Positions 1 to 6,897 of a DNA stretch of 53,607 nt are shown in pieces. Both the position numbers and the translations under genes were made by a program. Every line of letters begins with the position of its first letter. Position 1 is the first letter of the stretch. Origin of the DNA: Cytophagales bacterium (GTDB lineage: Bacteria; Bacteroidota; Bacteroidia; Cytophagales; Spirosomataceae); contig JAAFJP010000038.1 in assembly GCA_013298125.1 (NCBI GenBank), forward strand, positions 1 through 53,607, read 5' to 3'. The notes beneath the pieces are model-generated. The model searched no databases. It had not been told where the DNA came from and saw nothing but the letters and a program-made list of their open reading frames with translations.

Positions 1-66
1 TTCCTGATAGTGTTGGACAACGGACAATTTCTCTGTCGCATTCCAACTTTTACGATGTTTGCTCAT
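1..66 (-). CDS. Transposase OrfA, N-terminal 22 residues only
   Basis: An ATG at 66 (minus) opens a frame that stays open to the window edge. The peptide starts MSKHRKSWNATEKLSVV, resembling the N-terminus of helix-turn-helix OrfA proteins of IS3/IS150-type elements (short basic start, then W-x-x-x-E-K-L). OrfA would bind the IS ends. Only 22 codons are visible, so the family call is tentative. Confidence 0.5.
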   Translation of the reverse strand, partial: MSKHRKSWNATEKLSVVQHYQE

Positions 67-105
67 AAGTACACAAGTTAGGAATTTCCCTTACACTTGT
101 GTCCA
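1..105 (-). mobile_element. End of an insertion sequence (IS3-like), cut by the window edge
   Basis: On the minus strand the element appears to begin at position 105 with TGGACACAAGTGTAAGG, a TG-start typical of IS3-family ends. About 40 bases later it reaches the start of a transposase reading frame. The other end lies outside the window, so the inverted repeat and target duplication cannot be checked. The IS3 assignment is an inference from the end and from the basic N-terminus of the ORF. Confidence 0.55.
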
Positions 106-166
106 GTTTTTTAGCGGGCTGGCAGGTTATAATTCCAATAAACATTAGTAGGGTAATCTTTTTCAT
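106..166 (-). pseudogene. Lipoprotein gene start, interrupted by the insertion sequence
   Basis: An ATG at 166 (minus) begins MKKITLLMFIGIITCQPAK, a basic N-terminus, a hydrophobic stretch and a cysteine, i.e. a lipoprotein-type signal peptide, although T rather than G/A/S precedes the cysteine. After about 20 codons the sequence passes into the IS end and the frame closes at 50. A full consensus promoter lies upstream (214-244), which suggests this was an expressed gene before insertion. The rest of the gene should lie beyond the IS, outside the window. Confidence 0.5.
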
Positions 167-213
167 TGGTTGTATTTTAAAATTAACTTTACCTCAAACT
201 AAGGTAACAGATT

Positions 214-244
214 CAAAAATAAGTGTTTAATTCCGTTTCTCAAA
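214..244 (-). promoter_or_regulatory. Bacteroidota-type promoter for the interrupted lipoprotein gene
   Basis: Reading the minus strand, TTTG (244-241) is followed after 19 bases by TATTTTTG (221-214). This matches the Bacteroidota primary sigma pattern TTTG-N19-21-TAnnTTTG. The start codon at 166 is about 45 bases downstream of the -7 box. Confidence 0.55.
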
Positions 245-291
245 ATATAGAAATATAAAAAAACATTCATTCTGGACAACGATATCCCATC

Positions 292-327
292 AAAAAAGGC
301 TTTTCAATTTCTTGAAAAGCCTTTTTT
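292..327. terminator. Bidirectional Rho-independent terminator after atpG
   Basis: A 16-bp perfect stem (292-307 with 312-327) with a 4-base loop is flanked by A and T runs on both sides. It ends leftward atpG transcripts and would insulate them from the IS-interrupted gene. Confidence 0.8.
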
Positions 328-379
328 ATCAAAATAGAAAAATAACTATTAATTATTCTCTGTTCCTTGTTACCTAAAA

Positions 380-1267
380 CTACGCCGCTGCCAAAGCCTC
401 AGCACCACCAACGATTTCGAGAATCTCTTTGGTAATTGCCGCCTGACGAGAACGGTTATATTCTAATTTCAATGCTTTGATTAACTCACCTGCATTGTCA
501 GTTGCTTTGTCCATCGCTGTCATCCTTGCTCCATGTTCTGAGGCGTTAGATTCTAAAACAGCTTTGTAAACTTGCAATTTCAAGGCTTTTGGAGTCAATT
601 CTGAAATGATTTCTTCTTCTGATGGTTCAAAAATATAATCAACCGTTGAAGCCTTTACTTTCTTTTCGTCTTTTTTCTCAACCATTGGCAACATTTGTTC
701 TGTTGTCAAGATTTGAGTTGCAACGTTTTTGAATTGATTATAAACTACTTCAACTACATCGTACTTACCTGATTCAAAACCTTTCATGGCTTCTTCGGCG
801 GCTTCACGAACGGCTGAAAAGCTCAAACGAGTATAAATATCAGCAAATTTTGTATTCACATTATATCCACGTCGAGCCAAATATTCACCACCTTTTTTAC
901 CAATTGCCATGATTTCAACATTCCCAGCGGCACGTTGAGCGGCATATTTTTCATCAACAAGGCTAATTACAGTCTTACCAACGTTAGCATTAAATGCTCC
1001 ACACAAACCACGGTCTGAAGTAACCGTAATAATTAGCACATTCTTGATTTCACGTACAGTTGTGTATGGATTATCTCCTGAACCTTCCGCATTGGCAGAA
1101 ACAGTGGCAATCATTTCAGACAACTTCTGTGAGTATGGACGCATCTGTGTAATGGCTTCCGTAGCTCTACGAAGTTTTGCAGCCGAAACCATTTTCATGG
1201 CTTTGGTTATTTGTTGAGTGGAATTTACCGATACTATTCGGTTACGGACTTCTTTTAATGAAGGCAT
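380..1267 (-). CDS. atpG: F1F0 ATP synthase gamma subunit
   Basis: The 295-residue product is the central rotor stalk of F1. The N-terminal helix (MPSLKEVRNRIVSV...QITKAMKMVSAAKLRRA, residues 1-34) and the C-terminal helix (around residues 240-285, EHGARMTAMDKATDNA) are the conserved coiled coil that turns inside the alpha3-beta3 ring. The central part carries the SDRGLCGAFN motif near residue 85. Length is normal for Bacteroidota. It lies 96 bases downstream of atpA on the same strand, so the two are probably co-transcribed. A strong hairpin terminator follows it. No other atp genes are present in the window. Confidence 0.97.
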   Translation of the reverse strand: MPSLKEVRNRIVSVNSTQQITKAMKMVSAAKLRRATEAITQMRPYSQKLSEMIATVSANAEGSGDNPYTTVREIKNVLIITVTSDRGLCGAFNANVGKTVISLVDEKYAAQRAAGNVEIMAIGKKGGEYLARRGYNVNTKFADIYTRLSFSAVREAAEEAMKGFESGKYDVVEVVYNQFKNVATQILTTEQMLPMVEKKDEKKVKASTVDYIFEPSEEEIISELTPKALKLQVYKAVLESNASEHGARMTAMDKATDNAGELIKALKLEYNRSRQAAITKEILEIVGGAEALAAA

Positions 1268-1293
1268 GGTTATATTAAGTCATTAAGTGTCTA

Positions 1294-1350
1294 AGTTTTA
1301 AGTTATTAAGTTGGTTCAGTAAAAACTTATCAACTTAATAACTTAAAACT
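1294..1350. repeat. 20-bp perfect inverted repeat in the atpA-atpG spacer
   Basis: AGTTTTAAGTTATTAAGTTG at 1294-1313 is repeated as its exact reverse complement at 1331-1350, with a 17-base loop. The arms are made of TAAGT/TTAAG words, like several other spacers in this window. It may be a transcript-stabilising or attenuating hairpin between the two ATPase genes. Confidence 0.75.
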
Positions 1351-1363
1351 TAATAACTTTAAT

Positions 1364-2941
1364 TTACGCATATTTTGGAGCTACTTCTTTCGATACTTTC
1401 GTTAGAACGTCAGTCAAAGAATCATCGTATTTTCCAGCTTTAAGGGCTTCCATCGTTGATTTTTGCGTTGCGTTCATTACGTTTACGAAATCTTTTTCAA
1501 AATCACGAACCTTTGAAACCGCTACGTTATCTAAAAGACCTTTTGTCGAAAGGAAAATCATCGCAATTTGCTCTTCTACACGTTGTGGAGCACCATTTGG
1601 TTGCTTCAACATTTCCAAGTTACGCTTACCACGTTCGATAGTCAATTTTGTAGAAGCATCAAGGTCTGAACCAAACTTCGCAAACGCTTCCAATTCACGG
1701 AATTGTGCTTGGTCAAGTTTCAAAGTACCCGCTACTTTCTTCATCGACTTAATCTGAGCATTACCACCCACACGTGATACCGAAATACCTACGTTGATAG
1801 CTGGACGAATACCTGAGTTGAACAAGTTAGTTTCCAAGAAAATCTGTCCGTCCGTAATTGAAATTACGTTTGTCGGAATATAGGCAGAAACGTCACCAGC
1901 TTGTGTTTCGATGATTGGAAGAGCTGTCAATGAACCACCACCTTTTACCAAATGCTTGATAGATTCTGGAAGGTCGTTCATATTTTTAGCGATTTCGTCA
2001 GAAGAGTTAATCTTGGCAGCACGCTCTAACAAACGACTGTGAAGATAGAAAACGTCTCCTGGGTATGCCTCACGTCCTGGAGGACGACGAAGTAAAAGAG
2101 AAACCTCACGATATGAAACCGCTTGTTTCGATAAATCATCATAAATAATCAAAGCCGAACGACCTGTATCACGGAAGAATTCACCGATGGCAGCACCTGT
2201 AAATGGAGCGTAGAATTGCATTGCCGCTGGCTCAGAAGAACCTGCCGCTACAATTACCGTATAGTCCATTGCACCCGCCTTACGAAGTGTTTGTTCGATT
2301 TGCTTGATAGTAGAGGCTTTTTGTCCACAGGCAACATAAATACAATACACTGGATTTCCAGCATCAAAGTATTCTTTTTGGTTGATGATAGTGTCAATAC
2401 AAACGGTAGTTTTACCTGTCTGACGGTCACCAATAACCAACTCACGTTGTCCACGACCTACTGGAATCATGGCATCAATTGCTTTGATACCTGTTTGCAT
2501 AGGTTCAGTTACTGGCTGACGGAAGATTACCCCAGGAGCTTTACGTTCCAAAGGCATTTCGTAAAGTTCACCCGTAATTGGTCCATTTCCATCAACAGGT
2601 TGTCCCAGCGTATTTACTACACGTCCGCAGATACCGTCACCTACTTTGATAGAGGCAATCGTGTTAGTACGTTTTACGGTAGCACCTTCTTTAATGTCTC
2701 CTGAGTCCCCCAACAATACCGCTCCAACATTGTCTTCTTCGAGGTTAAGGGCAAGGGCTTGTAAGCCATTATCAAAAACGAGCAACTCACCCGCTTGTAC
2801 TTTCGTTAGTCCGTAAATACGGGCTACACCATCACCGATTTGCAATACGGTACCTACTTCTTGAAGTTCAGCTTCTGACTTTGCTCCTGAGAGTTGTTCT
2901 CTCAAAATTGCTGATACTTCATCTGGTCTGACTGATGCCAT
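1364..2941 (-). CDS. atpA: F1F0 ATP synthase alpha subunit
   Basis: The 525-residue protein is the non-catalytic nucleotide-binding subunit of F1. It has the N-terminal beta barrel (to about residue 95), the P-loop GDRQTGKT at 171-178, the segment [12 protein letters not shown] and the arginine-finger region SVSRVGG near residue 388. The start [17 protein letters not shown] is the usual one for the phylum. It is first in an atpA-atpG pair. The genes that normally precede it (atpB, E, F, H) are absent: the upstream neighbour is a TonB receptor gene 450 bases away. Confidence 0.97.
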   Translation of the reverse strand: MASVRPDEVSAILREQLSGAKSEAELQEVGTVLQIGDGVARIYGLTKVQAGELLVFDNGLQALALNLEEDNVGAVLLGDSGDIKEGATVKRTNTIASIKVGDGICGRVVNTLGQPVDGNGPITGELYEMPLERKAPGVIFRQPVTEPMQTGIKAIDAMIPVGRGQRELVIGDRQTGKTTVCIDTIINQKEYFDAGNPVYCIYVACGQKASTIKQIEQTLRKAGAMDYTVIVAAGSSEPAAMQFYAPFTGAAIGEFFRDTGRSALIIYDDLSKQAVSYREVSLLLRRPPGREAYPGDVFYLHSRLLERAAKINSSDEIAKNMNDLPESIKHLVKGGGSLTALPIIETQAGDVSAYIPTNVISITDGQIFLETNLFNSGIRPAINVGISVSRVGGNAQIKSMKKVAGTLKLDQAQFRELEAFAKFGSDLDASTKLTIERGKRNLEMLKQPNGAPQRVEEQIAMIFLSTKGLLDNVAVSKVRDFEKDFVNVMNATQKSTMEALKAGKYDDSLTDVLTKVSKEVAPKYA

Positions 2942-3187
2942 TATTATAAGTTTTTTTGTGATTTTTGTTCAGTGAATTGGTAGGTTTTAGGTGTTGGGTT
3001 TTAGGTGTTAGTTATAAAAAAACTAAAAATCCTCAAACTTGGCACTAAACCGCTCCTTTTTCGGGTGCAAAATTATGGAAGAAATTTCACAATTCCATGA
3101 TTTATCGAAATAATAGTGCATAATTATTATACTTTTTGGTGATTTGAGATTTTGAACTTGTTGAAAAAATAAACGTTGAAGAAAACA
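2942..3187. other. atpA upstream region
   Basis: A gene-free spacer. It carries AT-rich word repeats (GGTTTTAGGTGTTGGG-like, 2982-3010) directly before atpA and a possible minus-strand -7 box TAATTTTG at 3068-3075, which would give an atpA leader of about 120 bases. No matching -33 box is seen at the right distance, so the promoter is only suggested. Confidence 0.4.
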
Positions 3188-3220
3188 AACGCCGAGAAGT
3201 CTCAAAAACTCCTCGGCGTT
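3188..3220 (-). terminator. Terminator hairpin downstream of the TonB receptor gene
   Basis: AACGCCGAG (3188-3196) pairs with CTCGGCGTT (3212-3220). On the minus strand a T-rich tract follows, so it probably ends leftward transcription from the receptor gene at 3392. Confidence 0.55.
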
Positions 3221-3299
3221 TATCGTTACATAATTTTTCAAGAAAAAAGTTATGCTAATAGTTTGATTTGTACTTATACTTTTTTGTGGAATAACTTGG

Positions 3300-3363
3300 T
3301 AGGGACGAATAGCATTCGTCCAGTTGTCATTTAAAAGGGTGGACGAATGCGATTCATCCCTAC
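3300..3363. repeat. GTAGGGACGAAT-type palindromic repeat
   Basis: Two arms (3300-3322 and 3340-3363) of the form TAGGGACGAATxGCATTCGTCC face each other, and each arm is itself nearly palindromic. It belongs to the same general class as the GTAGGGGCGTAT repeats at 5749-5941 and 48819-49010. It lies just after the TonB receptor gene and may act in transcription termination or mRNA stability. Confidence 0.7.
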
Positions 3364-3391
3364 TACACAACTATATGGCATCTTTTTACCC

Positions 3392-5557
3392 TCAGAATTT
3401 AAACTTAACATTCATTCCGCCAAAATAATAAGTCTTACTTGGTCCAGGATTTACGTCTGTAATCACGCCAACGGGATAATTACTTCCAACGTCTGTATCA
3501 TTCACACTATTTCCTAAGAATAAGAAAGTATAATTAACTTGATTAGTTAAGTTATTTCCTGCAATATAAAAATCAAAATCGACCTTTTTGAGGGTCTTTT
3601 GAAAACCTATTTTGCTGTTTAATAATGAATACCCTTTCACATTGTTAGTATTGGCAAAATCCGTAAATACTGCCCCCATAGCATTGTAAGTATTATTTAT
3701 GTAGAAACCTTTATTCGTAACAATATCAAGCCCCAAAGTGTATTTAGTTGGAGGAACACCCACCACTTGGTTATTTGAAAAATCCACAACCTTAGAACCA
3801 AATTTGGTCTTAAAATCATCGTATTTGAAATTATAATTTGAATAATTCAGGAATGGCTCAATTTTTTTGATGAAAGATTTTGAACCACCAACTAAAAGAT
3901 AACGAAGACTTAATTCTACACCTTGATTTGTCTGATTGCCTGTATTGGCAAAATAATTATATGTCCCACCCGCAGGATTTACGCCCGAGAGTTGGGTTAA
4001 TTTATTACTAACATCAATGTTGAAAACTGAAATTTGATAATCCAAACGGCTATTGAATAGTAAGCCCTGAATCCCCAAATCAATCATTCGGGCTTTTTCG
4101 GGTAATAGTTCTTTGTTTTCCTTTTGGAGGTCAGGAATAAAAGAAGTTGAAGCCGTTGGGGCGTTATATCCTTCGCTGTAACTCAGATTGATGATTTGTT
4201 GCTTGAATACTTTTTGCAGAGCAATGTGTGGGTTATAAGATGTTTCAAAACTTTTCGTGAATGATAAATCTTTGTTATAACCTACCACCAAACCCTGATT
4301 GGCTAATAAATCTAAACGTGTGTAATCAATCTGATTGGCACTCAAACCTACGATTAGGGCTAAATCTAAACTGTTAAAATTCAAACGATTATGAAAAAAG
4401 GCTGCGTATTGATTGGTACTATTTTTAAAATATGAACCCTTTGAAATGTCTTGAACTTTCAGAGGATTTAGGTCATCCGTTCCTGCAAAACGATAATTAG
4501 AAATAACGGAGCGAGACTGTTGGATTTCAGTTCCGATATTTAATTCATTAGTAATATTTTCGCTAAAATCAGATTTTATGGCAAAAACCGACCTAACGCC
4601 ATAATTTGGGTTCATGCTATTTTCGGATGCACCCGCAGCAACTCTCACAAAGTCTTGATTTGAATAAAAGAGCGTTGTGATATTACTAAATTGCTTCGAG
4701 AAAGTATATTGATGCGTAAGTCCAAACCTTGTGGCTAAAATTTCGTTGCGAGAATTCTTTTTAGCATACGCAGTATTTCCATTGTCAATTCCCAAGTAAT
4801 AATCGGCATAAGGAATTTGCCCAGTAACACCCTCCAATGAAAAATTATGACTCAGATAGGTGGTTAATGACTGTTTTTTATTCAGTTTAAACTCCCCAAA
4901 AAAAGTCAGAAAGTTTTTTAAGCTACTTCCTTTGGGGCGGTACCCATCTGATTGTAAATGTCCATACGTGAGTGCTATGGCAGAACTGTCACCCACGATG
5001 TCTAAACGAGTATTTGATTGGAGTAATCCAAAAGAGCCTGCCGAAAATTTTTCAGTCAAAGAAACCCCTTTTTCTTCCGAAGATTTCATGTAAAAACGAG
5101 CTACTCCACCAACGCCTCCTCCGTACATGGTGGAGGCTGGACCTTTAATAACTTCGATGTTATTTACATTCGCAAAATCAATGTCATCCAAAATAGTAAC
5201 GCCCTCGGCAGTAGTTAAAGGAATACCATTATAATAGGCTTTAATACCCCAATTATTAAATTTTTGGTCGTTTCCGTAGCCTCGAATCACTAATCTTTGT
5301 CCGCCCAACTGAGTGCGTTTATCGACTTGTACACCCGCCATCGTTCCCAAACTTTGTTCGATAAAAGCTGGATTGTTTCGATTTAATTCTTCTTCGGTGA
5401 GGGCTTCAACAGATTGAGCATGACGGATAAACTCACCTCTTTCTTTGGCAGTTTTACGTTTTTCTTTGACAATAACTTCCTCTAATTCTTTGTCTTTTTG
5501 GGCAAATAAAATGGTAGAAGAAAAGATAATATATGATAAAATGAAAAGTTTTTTCAC
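3392..5557 (-). CDS. TonB-dependent outer-membrane receptor
   Basis: A 721-residue receptor if translation starts at the GTG at 5557, which puts KKLFILSYIIFSSTILFAQ, a clean signal peptide, at the N-terminus. An ATG at 5596 would add 13 residues in front of it and is less likely. After the signal come the TonB-box region (ELEEVIVKEKRK) and the plug domain (LVIRGYGND, IEVIKGPASTMYGGG), then a 22-strand-type barrel ending in the aromatic terminus YYFGGMNVKFKF. There is no N-terminal carboxypeptidase-like domain, so it looks more like a siderophore, metal or vitamin receptor than a SusC. The substrate cannot be read from the sequence. Confidence 0.9.
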   Translation of the reverse strand: MKKLFILSYIIFSSTILFAQKDKELEEVIVKEKRKTAKERGEFIRHAQSVEALTEEELNRNNPAFIEQSLGTMAGVQVDKRTQLGGQRLVIRGYGNDQKFNNWGIKAYYNGIPLTTAEGVTILDDIDFANVNNIEVIKGPASTMYGGGVGGVARFYMKSSEEKGVSLTEKFSAGSFGLLQSNTRLDIVGDSSAIALTYGHLQSDGYRPKGSSLKNFLTFFGEFKLNKKQSLTTYLSHNFSLEGVTGQIPYADYYLGIDNGNTAYAKKNSRNEILATRFGLTHQYTFSKQFSNITTLFYSNQDFVRVAAGASENSMNPNYGVRSVFAIKSDFSENITNELNIGTEIQQSRSVISNYRFAGTDDLNPLKVQDISKGSYFKNSTNQYAAFFHNRLNFNSLDLALIVGLSANQIDYTRLDLLANQGLVVGYNKDLSFTKSFETSYNPHIALQKVFKQQIINLSYSEGYNAPTASTSFIPDLQKENKELLPEKARMIDLGIQGLLFNSRLDYQISVFNIDVSNKLTQLSGVNPAGGTYNYFANTGNQTNQGVELSLRYLLVGGSKSFIKKIEPFLNYSNYNFKYDDFKTKFGSKVVDFSNNQVVGVPPTKYTLGLDIVTNKGFYINNTYNAMGAVFTDFANTNNVKGYSLLNSKIGFQKTLKKVDFDFYIAGNNLTNQVNYTFLFLGNSVNDTDVGSNYPVGVITDVNPGPSKTYYFGGMNVKFKF

Positions 5558-5748
5558 GGAGATATTGATATAAGGATTTGAGCAAATGAGTATCAATTTG
5601 CTTTAAATCAAGATTTTGGATAGAAATAATTACACTCTGGTTTGAATGACCAAAGATATTTAATGATAATCCTAAAAAGGAGAATCAACATAAAAGAGGA
5701 AATAAGTAATGAGAATAAATTAATTGGTACAATAAAGAATGCCTAATC

Positions 5749-5941
5749 GTAGGGGCGTATAGCATACGCCCTTGTATCGTAGCGTGGGCGTATGCTATAC
5801 CAATGCTGGCAATTTAAGATTTTACTTTTGTTAAAATATATTTAATAACCCCGTTTGAACGCTGGTAAGGTTTTGAACCCTACCAGCGTTAGTCGGACAA
5901 GTTTCTTAAATTGACAGCATTGGTATGCTATACGCTCTTAC
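5749..5941. repeat. GTAGGGGCGTAT palindromic repeat split by a miniature element
   Basis: Arm one is at 5749-5771 (GTAGGGGCGTATAGCATACG then CCC). Arm two, its reverse complement, starts at 5786 (GGGCGTATGCTATA) and resumes after the inserted element at 5933 (CGCTCTTAC). Removing the insert and one 9-bp duplication restores a hairpin of the kind seen at 3300-3363. Confidence 0.7.
5791..5932. mobile_element. Miniature element, family A copy 1, with 9-bp target duplication
   Basis: The 124-bp body is 5800-5923. It has terminal inverted repeats of about 20 bp (CCAATGCTGNCAATTTAAGA) and an inner stem AACGCTGGTAAGG facing CCCTACCAGCGTT. It is flanked on both sides by TATGCTATA (5791-5799 and 5924-5932). 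It encodes no protein. A second, inverted and nearly identical copy is at 48837-48959. The features are those of a MITE moved by a transposase encoded elsewhere. Confidence 0.8.
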
Positions 5942-5983
5942 AATATATCAATTTATTTGTTCCAAATACTTATTATATAATTA

Positions 5984-6565
5984 TCACTGTGGAGGACGTT
6001 TCAGTTTTTGGATTAAATCTGAAAAATAAAGGGATGAAATTTGTGAAAATTTAGGAGTATTTAATGGGGTAAAATAGTCAAAACTAAACGTTGAATTTGC
6101 GTGTAAAGTCAATGGCTCTAACAAAAATTGGATAAATGATTTTGTATTACTCTCAAAAGGTAATTGTTCTGATTGTTTATCAAGTAACTGGTTGATTTTG
6201 AGTTCTAAACGAGTTTCGTCTTCATCACTCAAACAGTAGTAATATGTTTGATTATCCTTGATTTCTGTGAAAACTACATCGTAAAATTTATCCTCAAATC
6301 GAAACTCTTTATCAGCACTTTTCCAAGTTATTTTATCAGAATTTTGGGCATTAATAACTATACAAGTAAGCTCATTTTTTTTGAAGGATTTGGTAAGTTT
6401 TTTCTCAACATTTTCCTTAATAATTTCTCTTTCAATGCTCGTAATAGCCAAAAATCCTCCCATTTTGAGGAAGAAGATTATGAGAAGAGTGAGTGAAAAA
6501 AATGCTTTCAAATTGTTTGATGAAGTTTTGAAATACAAAAGTAATTGTTTGTTCAATTTAATCAC
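5984..6565 (-). CDS. Hypothetical single-pass membrane protein upstream of the TonB receptor
   Basis: A 193-residue protein of unknown function. Residues about 18-42 (LKAFFSLTLLIIFFLKMGGF) form one hydrophobic segment, a signal anchor or uncleaved signal. The rest is a soluble, acidic/lysine-rich domain with repeated aromatic pairs (KFYDVVF, TYYYCLSDEDE). Small proteins of this kind often precede TonB receptor genes in Bacteroidota, but no function is known to me. The start is a GTG at 6565 that straddles the end of a miniature element; before that insertion the same frame could have opened with TTG behind an AAGGGGAG tract. It is 427 bases from the receptor gene, so joint transcription is uncertain. 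Confidence 0.65.
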   Translation of the reverse strand: MIKLNKQLLLYFKTSSNNLKAFFSLTLLIIFFLKMGGFLAITSIEREIIKENVEKKLTKSFKKNELTCIVINAQNSDKITWKSADKEFRFEDKFYDVVFTEIKDNQTYYYCLSDEDETRLELKINQLLDKQSEQLPFESNTKSFIQFLLEPLTLHANSTFSFDYFTPLNTPKFSQISSLYFSDLIQKLKRPPQ

Positions 6566-6748
6566 TCATGTTACACAAACTTCTTCCTCAACGGATTGAA
6601 ATCGCAGCGGCGAACCGTCCGTTGTTAGGATATAGTCCGTCCCGATGGGACTCATTCGTTGGTAATAATCCCAGAGGGATGACCGATGTCCTAACAACGG
6701 ATTTTAATCCGTTGTGTGAAATGATGTTTTGCGTAACATGAGTTAATC
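6559..6748. mobile_element. Miniature element, family C, 180 bp with 5-bp target duplication
   Basis: The body is 6564-6743, starting ACTCATGTTAC and ending GTAACATGAGT, with long imperfect inverted arms (CAACGGATTxAAATC repeated at both sides) and a second inner perfect 13-bp pair, TCCGTTGTTAGGA (6618-6630) with TCCTAACAACGGA (6689-6701). TAATC flanks it at 6559-6563 and 6744-6748. No ORF. It lies exactly at the 5' end of the gene at 5984-6565 and within the mutS upstream region. Confidence 0.7.
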
Positions 6749-6799
6749 AATAAAACTCTCCCCTTTTTACCTTTTTTATCTCCTTCCGCCTTTTTTTAG

Positions 6800-6807
6800 T
6801 ATTTTTG
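6800..6807 (+). promoter_or_regulatory. Possible mutS -7 box
   Basis: TATTTTTG matches TAnnTTTG about 90 bases before the mutS start. No TTTG is found 19-21 bases upstream, and the motif is common by chance in such AT-rich DNA. Confidence 0.35.
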
Positions 6808-6897
6808 TTTTAGATTGAAAAATAATTTTCAATTTCCAATGCAAAATATTCAATTTTCAAGTAAAAATTTAGGTAAAATACCCTCTGAAATTCCCAA

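Noticed and set aside
2216-2704. A 162-codon plus-strand frame opposite atpA
   Set aside because: It is the antisense shadow of a strongly conserved gene; its residues follow atpA codon bias.
3023-3370. A 115-codon minus-strand frame after atpA
   Set aside because: It runs through the palindromic repeat and the hairpin at 3188-3220, has no recognisable domain and reads like chance open sequence.
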